A stretch of 33,479 bases of DNA, from contig NZ_ATKM01000010.1 of assembly GCF_000418555.1 (NCBI RefSeq), positions 1 to 33,479 on the forward strand, written 5' to 3'. Under the pieces are notes generated by a model. That model saw only the letters and a program-made list of their open reading frames with translations. It did not search any database and had not been told where the DNA came from. The position numbers and the translations under genes were made by a program. This DNA is from Pseudomonas sp. P818. Its GTDB lineage: Bacteria > Pseudomonadota > Gammaproteobacteria > Pseudomonadales > Pseudomonadaceae. Each line of letters starts with the position of its first letter. Position 1 is the stretch's first letter. This document shows, one piece after another, positions 1-7,672 of the stretch.

Positions 1-824
1 GCTTCCAGTCGATCACATTCCTGGCCTAGTCGTGGCCAGAGTTTTTCCCGCTCGGCGGCGTTGGCGCGTTCCGCCAGCGCCAGGGCGATGCGCAGGCGTG
101 CCAGGGGCGAGCGCAGCTCGTGGGAGACATCGCGCAGCAACTGGCGCTGCCTGCCGATCAGCCCCTGCAGACGCTCGCCCATGCGGTTGAAGTCCTTGGC
201 CAGCAGGCCCAGTTCGTCACGGCGGGTGGCCAGACGAGCCAGACTGTTCTGTTGGTAGGTAGTCTGGCCGAGGTCATGCACGGCACCGCGCAGGCGATCC
301 AGTGGACGGGTGATCGATAGCGTCAGCATCAGGCTGAACAGCGTCAGCACCACCAGGGCGATGGCCAGGGCGCTGAGCGGCCAGAACAGGCTGCCGCGGT
401 GCCAGGCCGCCAGTTCAGGATGCGGGATACGGTAGATGAACAGATAGCTTTCGCCGCTTTGCGGGCTGGTGTATTCCGCGGTCAGGCGGCGCCAGGGCAG
501 GCGGCGGTCGTCGCCATGACGGGCTTCGAAAGCCGCGGCGCGCGATGGGAAAGTACCTTTGACCAGTTGCTGGCCGCTCTCACCGAGCACCTGGGTATCG
601 ATGCGGTACTGGCGCTTGCGCCGTTCGAGAAAGTCCTGCGCCGCGGCCGGCCCCTGCTGTTCGTAGCGTTTGACCCACTGGCTGTCGAGGTCATCCAGGC
701 CCGGATGCAGGCTGAGAATCCAGGCGTCCTGGTTCAGGGCGCGGCCAAGCAGCAGCGACAGGCCGGCCACCAGGGCGATGGCCAGCCAGAAAGTCGCCAG
801 GATGCGCCAGAACAGTGAACGCAC
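1..824 (-). CDS. cpxA: Sensor histidine kinase CpxA (5' part, runs off the window)
   Basis: Inner-membrane sensor kinase of the envelope-stress Cpx system, which would phosphorylate the CpxR encoded upstream. The visible 274 codons show a first membrane helix (about residues 4-27), a periplasmic sensor segment of about 115 residues, a second helix (about 147-170), a HAMP linker starting at ITRPLDRL, and the HisKA H-box DVSHELRSPL with the phospho-acceptor His235. The ATP-binding domain lies beyond the window edge. The start is a GTG at 824, chosen because a GAGG ribosome site precedes it at normal spacing and the first helix begins at once; the nearby ATG is out of frame. It lies 64 bases after the CpxP-like gene, with a terminator-like hairpin between them. 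The name rests on the kinase type plus the cpxR and CpxP-like neighbours; another OmpR-partner kinase cannot be excluded from half a protein. Confidence 0.85.
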   Translation of the reverse strand, partial: MRSLFWRILATFWLAIALVAGLSLLLGRALNQDAWILSLHPGLDDLDSQWVKRYEQQGPAAAQDFLERRKRQYRIDTQVLGESGQQLVKGTFPSRAAAFEARHGDDRRLPWRRLTAEYTSPQSGESYLFIYRIPHPELAAWHRGSLFWPLSALAIALVVLTLFSLMLTLSITRPLDRLRGAVHDLGQTTYQQNSLARLATRRDELGLLAKDFNRMGERLQGLIGRQRQLLRDVSHELRSPLARLRIALALAERANAAEREKLWPRLGQECDRLE

Positions 825-839
825 GGTGGTTCCTCATGC

Positions 840-870
840 AAAAGCCGCCGGGCTCACAGAGCGCGGCGGC
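840..870 (-). terminator. Terminator-like hairpin between the CpxP-like gene and cpxA
   Basis: On the minus strand a perfect 7-bp GC stem (GCCGCCG/CGGCGGC, arms 864-870 and 844-850) with a 13-base loop is followed by TTTT. It sits between the CpxP-like stop and the cpxA start. The short U run suggests partial termination, which would make the periplasmic protein more abundant than the kinase. Confidence 0.5.
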
Positions 871-888
871 GGGTTTAGGGGGGGGCGA

Positions 889-1296
889 TCAGTTGTTTTT
901 GCTGTCCTTCTCGGCTTTCCAGGCCTTGAATTCGGCCATCTCGGCGCGGCGAGCTTCCATTTTCTTCTGGTGCTCGTCGAAGGCTTTCTGCTGCTCGGGG
1001 TTGAGCAGGTCACGCAGTGCCTTGTGCTGGTCGGCGCGGGCCTGGTCCAGCTCCTTCTTCATGGCCTGCTTCTCGGCTTCCGGCAGCTTGTCCAGGTAGC
1101 GCTTGGTGATGTCGCGATGGGTCTTCATCTGCTCGCCCATCAGCTTGCGGAACTCCTGACGTTGTTCCTTGCTCAGGTTCAGCTCCTTGAACATGCCGTG
1201 GCCGCGGTCATGGTGGCGTGGGCCGCCGTCCGGCATGGCGAAGGCCAGGGTCGGCAGGGTGGCGGCGAGCAGCAGGGCGGTGAGGGTCTTGCGCAT
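889..1296 (-). CDS. Periplasmic CpxP/Spy/ZraP-family protein
   Basis: Small periplasmic helical protein of the LTxxQ family, whose members act as chaperones or dampen their sensor kinase. Residues 1-20 form a Sec signal peptide ending in LAFA. The mature part has two family motifs, LSKEQ near residue 41 and LNPEQ near residue 98, in a highly charged helical chain of 135 residues in total. The mature N-terminus is His-rich (GPRHHDRGHG, residues 25-34), which recalls metal-binding members such as ZraP. I chose the ATG at 1296 because AAGGAG precedes it and the signal peptide begins there; an in-frame extension upstream has no such site. It lies between cpxR and cpxA, and the Cpx box about 285 bases upstream suggests CpxR control. 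Whether it acts as CpxP (feedback), Spy (chaperone) or a metal buffer is not decided by sequence. Confidence 0.88.
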   Translation of the reverse strand: MRKTLTALLLAATLPTLAFAMPDGGPRHHDRGHGMFKELNLSKEQRQEFRKLMGEQMKTHRDITKRYLDKLPEAEKQAMKKELDQARADQHKALRDLLNPEQQKAFDEHQKKMEARRAEMAEFKAWKAEKDSKNN

Positions 1297-1415
1297 GGTG
1301 ATTCTCCTTGTCTTGAGGAGCTGTTTCACAACCTAGCGAGCTAGAGTCATGCAAGGCGCAACGACCAACGGGAGTAACAGCCAAAGGCTGGCCCGAAGGG
1401 TGAGCGCCAGCGAAT

Positions 1416-1471
1416 AAAACAGACGAGGAAGCGGAGTGTACTGTTGTACATGAGCATTCCGAGTCTGTTTT
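1416..1471. repeat. Imperfect 56-base inverted repeat inside a repeat-like intergenic block
   Basis: AAAACAGAC (1416-1424) and its exact complement GTCTGTTTT (1463-1471) bracket arms that continue to pair imperfectly towards GTAC-type sequence in the centre. The surrounding stretch of about 1335-1520 has no ORF of note and resembles a dispersed intergenic element of Pseudomonas as I remember it. Its copy number cannot be judged from one window. Confidence 0.5.
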
Positions 1472-1540
1472 CAACGCAGCAGGGCCGACGCGCAGCAGGT
1501 CGTAAACAGGTTCCGAGGCCGGTAAGTACCGGATGGGCAC

Positions 1541-1594
1541 AGTATGCGGCGGTCAAGGTCAAGGGCAGTCAGGCGTGGGTAAAGCTTGGGTAAA
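1541..1594 (-). promoter_or_regulatory. Cpx box and probable promoter of the CpxP-like gene
   Basis: Two GTAAA half-sites at 1579-1583 and 1590-1594 are separated by exactly six bases, the CpxR binding pattern known from enterobacteria and Pseudomonas. On the minus strand a CATACT -10-like hexamer lies at 1546-1541, which puts the box about 45-60 bases upstream of the implied start, a usual activator position. The -35 region is poor, as expected of an activator-dependent promoter. A further TTTAC half-site lies at 1612-1616. The predicted leader to the CpxP-like gene is long (about 240 bases) because the repeat-like block lies in it. Confidence 0.6.
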
Positions 1595-1633
1595 GGCGAT
1601 GTTGCAGGTCGTTTACGTAAGGGCGGCAAACGA

Positions 1634-2311
1634 TCACGGCGCGTAGTAATAACCGCGGCTGCGCAGGGCGAGAATACGCGGGCGACCGTCCGGGTGCGGG
1701 CCGAGTTTCTTGCGCAGGTTGCTGACGTGCATGTCCAGGCTGCGGTCATACAGGGTCAGTTTGCGGCCCAGGGCGAGTTGTGCGAGCGCCTGTTTGTCTA
1801 CCGGTTCGCCCGGCTGGCGCAGCAGAGCCTCCAGCAGGCGGCTTTCGGAAAGCGTCAGCGGAACGTCATGCTCGCCGATACTCACCACGCCGCGGTTGGG
1901 GCTGAAACTGAGGTCGCCCAGCTCCAGCTGGCTACTGGCCGGGGCCGGGGCGGTACGCCGGAGTACGGCACGCAGGCGCGCGGTCAGCTCGCGCGGATCG
2001 CACGGCTTGGCCAGATAGTCATCGGCGCCCAGCTCCAGGCCGAGGATGCGATCCAGCGGTTCGCCGCGGGCGGACAACATCAGCACCGGTAAGTCCGGAT
2101 GCTCACCACGCAACTGCTTGAGCAGCTCAAGGCCGCTGCCGTCCGGCAACATCACGTCGAGCACCACGGCGTCAGGCGCCTGTGCTGAAAGGGCCTGACG
2201 CGCACCGCCTGCTTCGTGGCAGGCAGTGACCTGAAAGCCTTCCTGGGTCAGCCAGCTGGCGAGCAGCTCGCAGAGTTCCTGGTCGTCATCGATCAGCAGC
2301 AATCGGCTCAT
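1634..2311 (-). CDS. cpxR: Response regulator CpxR (OmpR/PhoB family)
   Basis: DNA-binding response regulator of 225 residues. The receiver domain (1-117) has the acidic pocket IDDD at residues 7-10, the phospho-acceptor Asp52 in VVLDVMLPD, Ser80 and Lys102. The C-terminal winged helix (about 130-223) carries RSLDMHVSNLRKKLG and ends RGYYYAP, typical of the CpxR branch. Once phosphorylated it would bind GTAAA-N6-GTAAA sites such as the one just downstream. Its ATG lies only 4 bases after the stop of the small coiled-coil gene, so the two are very likely co-transcribed. The partner kinase is the cpxA fragment at the left edge. Confidence 0.93.
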   Translation of the reverse strand: MSRLLLIDDDQELCELLASWLTQEGFQVTACHEAGGARQALSAQAPDAVVLDVMLPDGSGLELLKQLRGEHPDLPVLMLSARGEPLDRILGLELGADDYLAKPCDPRELTARLRAVLRRTAPAPASSQLELGDLSFSPNRGVVSIGEHDVPLTLSESRLLEALLRQPGEPVDKQALAQLALGRKLTLYDRSLDMHVSNLRKKLGPHPDGRPRILALRSRGYYYAP

Positions 2312-2315
2312 GGCT

Positions 2316-2699
2316 TTAGTTGATCCATTCGCGACGAGTCTTGCGCGAGCCTCGCAGCAGAGCGCCGAACAGCATCGATACCAGGCTCAGGGCAGCGCCG
2401 AGGGCGAACCAGGTCTGTTCTTCACTGAGCAGGCGTGGTTGGCTCTGTGCCTGGCTTTCCTTGAGCTGCAAGCGCAGGCGCTGGTTTTCCTGACGCAGGC
2501 GTTGCAGTTGCACAGCGCTGCTGGCTTCCTGCTCGCTGCGCAGCTGTTCGCTTTGTGCCAGGCGCTGCTCGAGCTCCCGGCTTTGCTCATCGATTGCGGC
2601 TGTTGGCGCTGCGGCCGGCTGCGGGCTTTCTTCTTCAGCCTGCACCGCAGCGCAGGCCAGCAACAGGATGACCAGCAGGGACGACGGGATCGTGCGCAT
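2316..2699 (-). CDS. Small exported coiled-coil protein with C-terminal membrane anchor
   Basis: Protein of 127 residues with no assigned function. Residues 1-21 look like a signal peptide. Residues about 37-90 are a Gln/Glu/Arg/Leu-rich coiled coil (RELEQRLAQ, RLRQENQRLRLQL). Residues about 96-116 form one membrane helix, followed by an Arg/Lys-rich cytoplasmic tail. The coiled coil plus anchor resembles the C-terminal part of YgiM-type SH3-and-anchor proteins, but no SH3 domain is present. The ATG at 2699 has AAGGAA in front; a longer in-frame extension upstream is unlikely because it would bury the signal peptide. It is followed within 4 bases by cpxR, so it probably takes part in, or responds to, the envelope-stress system. 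That is inference from position only. Confidence 0.8.
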   Translation of the reverse strand: MRTIPSSLLVILLLACAAVQAEEESPQPAAAPTAAIDEQSRELEQRLAQSEQLRSEQEASSAVQLQRLRQENQRLRLQLKESQAQSQPRLLSEEQTWFALGAALSLVSMLFGALLRGSRKTRREWIN

Positions 2700-2740
2700 C
2701 GCGATTCCTTGTAGGCGAAAGCAGCGTGAAGGGCGCTGCG

Positions 2741-3040
2741 TCAGGGCAGCACTTTCTTGAAGGGTTTGACCACAACGCTGGCATACACACCGGCTGTGCG
2801 GTAGGGGTCGGCATCGGCCCATTTCTGTGCTGCTTCAAGGGAGTCGAACTCGGCAACCACCAGGCTGCCGCTGAAGCCCGCCGGGCCTGGATCATTGCTG
2901 TCGATGGCCGGATGCGGGCCGGCCAGCAGCAGGCGACCTTCCTGCTTCAACTGTTCCAGGCGGGCGAGGTGAGCGGGGCGGGTGGCCAGGCGATTTTCCA
3001 GGGAGTTTTCGACGTCGGTGGCGATGATGGCGTAGAGCAT
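2741..3040 (-). CDS. yciI: YciI family protein
   Basis: Cytoplasmic protein of 99 residues with the compact YciI ferredoxin-like fold. Visible family marks are the start MLYAIIATD, His24 in RPAHLARL, the LLAGPHPA turn and the WADADPY segment near residue 74. The biochemical role of the family is not settled; dehydrochlorinase-like chemistry using a His-Asp pair has been proposed for relatives. The ATG at 3040 has AAGGA just upstream; the long in-frame extension above it overlaps rnm on the other strand and is not real. It is the first gene of the minus-strand set leading to cpxR, with a 41-base gap to the next gene. Confidence 0.87.
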   Translation of the reverse strand: MLYAIIATDVENSLENRLATRPAHLARLEQLKQEGRLLLAGPHPAIDSNDPGPAGFSGSLVVAEFDSLEAAQKWADADPYRTAGVYASVVVKPFKKVLP

Positions 3041-3155
3041 CTCAGTCCTTAATAAGGTCGAAGCGGGGAGGGATGAAGCGTTGCGCCATACGGCGAGGGT
3101 GTTGGCGCAGATGTAGGGCATAATAACAAACATCAATCTCAACGAAAGCGCCGCC
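3041..3155. promoter_or_regulatory. Divergent promoter region between yciI and rnm
   Basis: These 115 bases separate two divergent genes and so must hold promoters for both. The only hexamer I would mark is CATAAT at 3119-3124 on the plus strand, a plausible -10 for rnm. No convincing -35 is seen on either strand. Confidence 0.35.
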
Positions 3156-4022
3156 ATGATTGTCGATCTGCACTGCCACAGCACCGCCTCAGATGGCGCC
3201 CTGGCGCCCGCCGTACTGGTGGCCCGGGCGCACGAACGCGGTGTGCGGCTGCTTGCGTTGACCGACCATGACACCCTCGAAGGGCTCGATGAGGCGCGCC
3301 TCGCGGCCGAGCCGCTGGGCATGAAGCTGATCAACGGCATCGAGCTGTCCTGCACCTGGGGCGGGGCGACCATTCATGTATTGGGTTATGCCTTCGAGCG
3401 CGATGCTCCCGCCCTGCGAGCGGCCATCGACGCCCTGCATCATGGGCGCTGGCAGCGTGCCGAAGAGATCGACCGACGCCTGGCGGCCAAGGGCATGCCC
3501 GGCGCACTTGTCGGTGCTCGCGCTGTCCAACAGGAATTGGGCGACAGCGGCAACGCGCCGGCACGCCCCCACTTTGCCGAGTTTCTGGTGCGCGCCGGAC
3601 ACGTGCGTGACCGTGCCGAGGCGTTTCGCAAATGGCTGGGCTCGGGCAAGTTGGGCGACGTCAAGCAGCATTGGCCTATGCTGGAAGAAACCCTCGCCAC
3701 CTTGCGTTCGGCCAGAGCCTGGATCAGTCTGGCGCATCCGTGGCAGTACGACTTTACTCGCAGTAAGCGTCGACGCCTGGTTGCCGACTTCGCGGCAGCG
3801 GGTGGCCATGCCCTGGAAGTGGTCAATGGCATGCAGCCGGCCGAACAGGTAGGTGGCCTGGCGATTCTGGCGCGCGAGTTCGGCTTGATGGCCAGCGTCG
3901 GCAGCGATTTCCATGCGCCGGGTGACTGGTCCGAGTTGGGCATGTATCGCCCGTTGCCCGATGACCTGACTGCGCTCTGGGAGCGCTTCGAACATGCACA
4001 GCCATCCGCTGTCACTTCATGA
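3156..4022 (+). CDS. rnm: PHP-domain 5'-3' exoribonuclease (RNase AM / TrpH / YciV)
   Basis: Metal-dependent PHP-family phosphoesterase of 288 residues. The Escherichia coli relative trims 5' ends of rRNA and short RNAs and also hydrolyses 3',5'-bisnucleotides. Metal ligands are visible in order: DLHCHS (His6, His8), LTDHDT (Asp37, His38, Asp39), Glu63 in GIELS, His74, LAHPWQY, and SVGSDFH near the C-terminus. A mobile insert after residue 85 with ARPHFAEFL matches the family. Length is normal. The ribosome site before the ATG is weak, but the PHP motif starts at residue 4, so no later start is possible. It is followed after 13 bases by yciO, a pairing also found in enterobacteria. Confidence 0.9.
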   Translation: MIVDLHCHSTASDGALAPAVLVARAHERGVRLLALTDHDTLEGLDEARLAAEPLGMKLINGIELSCTWGGATIHVLGYAFERDAPALRAAIDALHHGRWQRAEEIDRRLAAKGMPGALVGARAVQQELGDSGNAPARPHFAEFLVRAGHVRDRAEAFRKWLGSGKLGDVKQHWPMLEETLATLRSARAWISLAHPWQYDFTRSKRRRLVADFAAAGGHALEVVNGMQPAEQVGGLAILAREFGLMASVGSDFHAPGDWSELGMYRPLPDDLTALWERFEHAQPSAVTS

Positions 4023-4035
4023 GCAGGGAGCAAGC

Positions 4036-4662
4036 GTGAGTCAATTTTTCCAGGTTCACCCGGAAAACCCGCAGGCACGCCTGATAAAACAGGCTGTGGA
4101 AATCATTCGTGGCGGCGGCGTGGTGGTTTATCCCACCGACTCGTCCTACGCGCTGGGCTGCGCCATCGGCGACAAGAATGCGGTCGAGCGCATTCGCCGC
4201 CTGCGTCAGCTCGACGACAAGCACAACTTCACCCTGGTTTGCCGCGATCTGTCGCAAATCGGTCTGTTCGCCAAGGTCGACACCGCCGCCTTTCGCCTGC
4301 TGAAGAATCACACTCCAGGCCCCTATACCTTCATCCTCAATGCCACTCGCGAAGTACCGCGCATGTTGCTGCATCCCAAGCGCCGTACCATTGGCATTCG
4401 CGTGCCCAGCCATCCGATCGCCCTGGCATTGCTGGAGCAACTGGGCGAGCCGCTGATGAGTGTCAGCCTGATCATGCCGGGCGACGAGCTGCCGATGTCC
4501 GACCCCTACGAAATGCGGCAGATCCTCGAACACCATGTCGACCTGATCATCGACGGTGGTTTCGGCGGGCTGGAAGCCTCCACCGTGGTCAATCTCGCCG
4601 ACGACAGCCCGGAAGTTCTGCGCGTCGGATGCGGTGACCCGACGCCGTTCGACGATCTCTGA
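4036..4662 (+). CDS. yciO: YciO, Sua5/YrdC-family protein
   Basis: Protein of 208 residues with the YrdC/Sua5 nucleotide- and RNA-binding fold, related to the threonylcarbamoyl-AMP synthases that make tRNA t6A. It closely follows the E. coli YciO sequence as I recall it: SQFFQVHP at the start, VVVYPTDSSYALGC, the PGPYTFIL segment and the IGIRVPSHP loop. YciO proteins generally do not replace TsaC, so the exact role is uncertain. I chose the GTG at 4036 because it gives the family N-terminus and has GGAG ahead; an in-frame ATG upstream lies inside rnm. It follows rnm by 13 bases and is probably co-transcribed with it. Confidence 0.9.
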   Translation: MSQFFQVHPENPQARLIKQAVEIIRGGGVVVYPTDSSYALGCAIGDKNAVERIRRLRQLDDKHNFTLVCRDLSQIGLFAKVDTAAFRLLKNHTPGPYTFILNATREVPRMLLHPKRRTIGIRVPSHPIALALLEQLGEPLMSVSLIMPGDELPMSDPYEMRQILEHHVDLIIDGGFGGLEASTVVNLADDSPEVLRVGCGDPTPFDDL

Positions 4663-4694
4663 CGCCGGCTTTTCCGTTGTGGGCGCAGCTACCC

Positions 4695-4700
4695 TATACT
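4695..4700 (+). promoter_or_regulatory. Probable -10 element for trpS
   Basis: TATACT lies in the 71-base gap between yciO and trpS, 33 bases before the start codon. There is no clear -35 at 17 bases, so this is a tentative promoter call. Confidence 0.4.
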
Positions 4701-4733
4701 CCGTGGTCTTGTCTGGATTTTGGATAGAACGGT

Positions 4734-5948
4734 TTGAGCCTTAACGACTCCGAACGTCGGGTGCTGTCAGGGATGCGTCCGAGCGGTCGTCTGCACCTCG
4801 GGCACTACCATGGTGTGCTGAAGAACTGGGTCAGGTTGCAGCACGAGTACGACTGCTTCTTCTGCATCGTCGACTGGCATGCCCTGACCACCGAATACGC
4901 CGATACCGGTCAGCTTTCCCAGCATGTCATGGACATGGCTGTGGACTGGCTGGCCGCAGGCGTCAGCCCCAGCTCCGCTACGTTGTTCGTGCAGTCGCAG
5001 GTGCCGGAACATGCCGAGCTGCACCTGTTGCTGTCGATGATCTGTCCGCTCAGCTGGCTCGAGCGCGTGCCCTCCTACAAGGAGCAGCAGGAGCGTCACA
5101 GCGGCAAGGATCTCTCTACCTATGGCTTTCTTGGCTATCCGCTGTTGCAGGCCGCGGACATCCTGCTGTATCGCGCCGGCCAGGTGCCGGTTGGCGCCGA
5201 CCAGTTGCCCCACATCGAGTTCGCCCGCGAAGTGGCGCGCCGGTTCAATCATCTGTACGGCAGCGAGCCGGATTTCGAACTGAAGGCTGAAGCTGCCATT
5301 GGCAAGCTAGGCAAGAAAGTCGGCAAGCTCTACAGCAACCTGCGCAAGGCTTATCAGGAGCAGGGCGACGCAGAGGCGCTGGAGACGGCGCGGGCCCTGC
5401 TCAAGGAGCAGACCAGCATCACCCTCGGCGATCAGGAGCGTCTGTACGGCTATCTGGAAGGTGGCGGCAAGGTTATTCTCAATGAGCCGCAGCCGATTCT
5501 CGCCGAGTTTTCGCGGGTGCCTGGCCTGGACGGGCAGAAGATGGCCAAATCCAGTGGCAATGCGATTTTCCTGCGCGACAGCGACGCCGAGCTCGAGGAA
5601 AAACTACGGCGCATGCCCACCGATCCGGCGCGGGTGCACCGTGACGACCCCGGTGAGCCGCAGCGTTGCCCGGTGTGGTCACTGCATCAGTTGTATTCCA
5701 ACGACGAACAACTGCATTGGGTCATCGAGGGCTGCCGAAGCGCTTCGATTGGTTGCCTCGATTGCAAGAGCGCGCTGTGCTCGTCGCTGCAGGCGGAGCT
5801 GACACCTCTGCAGCAGCGTGCCGTCGACTACGAGGACAACCCCGACCTGGTGCGCAGCATCCTCGCCGAAGGCGCCGAACGCGCGCGTGACGAAGCGCGC
5901 GAAACCCTGGCCGAAGTACGCATGGCCATGGGCCTGAATCATCGTTGA
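4734..5948 (+). CDS. trpS: Tryptophan--tRNA ligase (long form)
   Basis: Class I aminoacyl-tRNA synthetase that charges tRNA-Trp. The HIGH box is HLGH at residues 21-24, after RVLSGMRPSG, and the KMSKS loop is KMAKS at residues 269-273. At 404 residues it is about 70 longer than the common form. The extra material is a charged helical insert at roughly residues 185-255, just before the KMSKS region, similar to other Pseudomonas TrpRS. The start is a TTG at 4734: an in-frame stop lies 9 bases upstream, and starting later at the ATG of residue 14 would remove conserved residues before the HIGH box. The ribosome site is weak. It is followed after 14 bases by scpA. Confidence 0.94.
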   Translation: MSLNDSERRVLSGMRPSGRLHLGHYHGVLKNWVRLQHEYDCFFCIVDWHALTTEYADTGQLSQHVMDMAVDWLAAGVSPSSATLFVQSQVPEHAELHLLLSMICPLSWLERVPSYKEQQERHSGKDLSTYGFLGYPLLQAADILLYRAGQVPVGADQLPHIEFAREVARRFNHLYGSEPDFELKAEAAIGKLGKKVGKLYSNLRKAYQEQGDAEALETARALLKEQTSITLGDQERLYGYLEGGGKVILNEPQPILAEFSRVPGLDGQKMAKSSGNAIFLRDSDAELEEKLRRMPTDPARVHRDDPGEPQRCPVWSLHQLYSNDEQLHWVIEGCRSASIGCLDCKSALCSSLQAELTPLQQRAVDYEDNPDLVRSILAEGAERARDEARETLAEVRMAMGLNHR

Positions 5949-5962
5949 AGGAGCGCCAGTCG

Positions 5963-6787
5963 ATGAGTGAATCCGCCACGCCAGCCCTTGACAGCCAGGC
6001 CGGCGCCCAGCAGGAGCTGCCGTTCGCCCTGGTCTATGGCGAGGCGGTCACCGAGCTGCCGCTGGATTTGTACATTCCGCCGGATGCTCTGGAAGTCTTT
6101 CTCGAAGCCTTCGAGGGGCCGCTGGACCTGCTGCTCTATCTGATCCGCAAGCAGAACATCGACATCCTCGATATCCCGGTGGCCGAGATCACCAAGCAAT
6201 ACATGGGCTATGTCGAGCTGATGAAGTCGGTGCGCCTGGAGCTGGCCGCCGAATACCTGGTCATGGCCGCCATGCTCGCCGAGATCAAGTCACGTATGTT
6301 GCTGCCGCGCTCGGCAGAGGCCGAGGAAGAAGAGGACGACCCGCGTGCCGAGCTGATCCGACGCCTGCAGGAGTACGAGCGCTTCAAGGCAGCAGCTGAA
6401 AATATCGACGAACTGCCGCGCGTCGGCCGCGACGTGACGGTGCCGAAGCTGGATGCCCCCGAAGCCCGTGCGCGCAAGCTACTGCCGGACGTGAGCCTGG
6501 AAGAGGTGCTGCTGTCGATGGCCGAGGTGCTGCGCCGCGCCGACATGTTCGAAAGCCACCAGGTCACCCGCGAGGCATTGTCTACTCGCGAGCGCATGAG
6601 CGAAGTGCTGGAACGCCTCAAGGGCGGGGCGTTCGTGCCGTTCGTCGAGCTTTTCGCTGCCGAGGAGGGGCGTCTGGGCGTGGTGGTGACCTTCATGGCA
6701 GTACTCGAATTGATCAAGGAATCCTTGGTCGAGCTGGTGCAGAATGAGCCCTTCGCCGCCATCCACGTCCGAGCTCGTGCCGAATGA
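5963..6787 (+). CDS. scpA: Segregation and condensation protein ScpA
   Basis: Kleisin subunit that bridges SMC-type ATPases in chromosome condensation and segregation, working with ScpB. The 274-residue protein has the N-terminal signature FEGPLDLLLYLIRK (about residue 52), an acidic linker (EAEEEEDDP) and a C-terminal winged helix that ends around VTFMAVLELIKE. The ATG at 5963 is chosen for the GAAGGAG nine bases upstream. ScpA stop and ScpB start overlap by 4 bases (ATGA), so translation is coupled. The first 35 residues are a variable Ala/Gln-rich extension common in this genus. Confidence 0.94.
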   Translation: MSESATPALDSQAGAQQELPFALVYGEAVTELPLDLYIPPDALEVFLEAFEGPLDLLLYLIRKQNIDILDIPVAEITKQYMGYVELMKSVRLELAAEYLVMAAMLAEIKSRMLLPRSAEAEEEEDDPRAELIRRLQEYERFKAAAENIDELPRVGRDVTVPKLDAPEARARKLLPDVSLEEVLLSMAEVLRRADMFESHQVTREALSTRERMSEVLERLKGGAFVPFVELFAAEEGRLGVVVTFMAVLELIKESLVELVQNEPFAAIHVRARAE

Positions 6788-7578
6788 ACCTGAACGACCC
6801 CAAAGACCTGGCCCAGTTGCTTGAAGCCTTTCTGCTGGCATCCGGCAAGGCGCAATCGCTCGAACGTCTCTTCGAACTGTTCGAGGAGGGCGAGCGGCCG
6901 GAGCCCGAGCAGTTCAAGGCAGCGCTGGAAATCCTGCGTCAGTCCTGCGAGGGCCGCGCCTTCGAGCTGAAGGAGGTGGCATCGGGCTACCGCCTGCAGG
7001 TGCGCGAGCGCTTCGCGCCCTGGGTCGGCCGGCTCTGGGAAGAGCGGCCGCAACGCTATTCCCGTGCGCTGCTGGAGACTTTGGCGCTGATTGCCTATCG
7101 CCAGCCGATTACGCGCGGTGAAATCGAGGACGTGCGCGGCGTGGCAGTCAACAGCAACATCACCAAGACCCTGCTCGAGCGTGAGTGGATTCGCGTGGTG
7201 GGTTATCGCGATGTGCCGGGTCGCCCGGCGATGTTCGCCACCACCAAGGGCTTTCTCGATCACTTCAATCTGAAGAGTCTCGACGAACTGCCGCCGCTCG
7301 CAGCACTGCGCGAGCTCGAGCCGGAGCCCGAACTGGCGCTGGATGACGACGCCGAAGTGCCGGCAGGCTTGCAGGCGCGCGCCGACCTGGCCCTGCAGGA
7401 GGAAGGCGAGGCGGCCGAGCCGCGTGAAGAGACCAGCTTCCGCAGCCTGCTGGCCGAACTCGACGACATGGAGCAAGGGCTCAAGACCGACTTCGATGAC
7501 CTGCGTCTGGAACAAGACGAAGAAGAACCTGCAGAAAGCGATCTGGTCGACCTGGAAGGCGACGAGTCGTTGCATTGA
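6784..7578 (+). CDS. scpB: Segregation and condensation protein ScpB
   Basis: Partner of ScpA; a dimer of two winged-helix domains that stabilises the kleisin on SMC. Domain one covers about residues 8-75. Domain two contains the conserved run around ALIAYRQPITRGEIE and VPGRPAMFATTKGFLDHF, up to about residue 165. Residues about 175-264 are a strongly acidic, low-complexity tail without a recognised domain, which makes this protein longer (264) than the minimal family. It overlaps scpA by 4 bases. Confidence 0.94.
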   Translation: MNLNDPKDLAQLLEAFLLASGKAQSLERLFELFEEGERPEPEQFKAALEILRQSCEGRAFELKEVASGYRLQVRERFAPWVGRLWEERPQRYSRALLETLALIAYRQPITRGEIEDVRGVAVNSNITKTLLEREWIRVVGYRDVPGRPAMFATTKGFLDHFNLKSLDELPPLAALRELEPEPELALDDDAEVPAGLQARADLALQEEGEAAEPREETSFRSLLAELDDMEQGLKTDFDDLRLEQDEEEPAESDLVDLEGDESLH

Positions 7579-7672
7579 CGGCGTTTAAGCCGGGTATCGA
7601 ATCCTTCAATCTCTACTGCCTGGCGCAGGCCTTTATTCTTCGCCCAGCCGATCCTTCCTGTCTGGAGATCCA

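Noticed and set aside
3041..3373. Upstream extension of yciI, possibly a fused gene
   Set aside because: It runs antisense through rnm and lacks motifs; the AAGGA site places the start at 3040.
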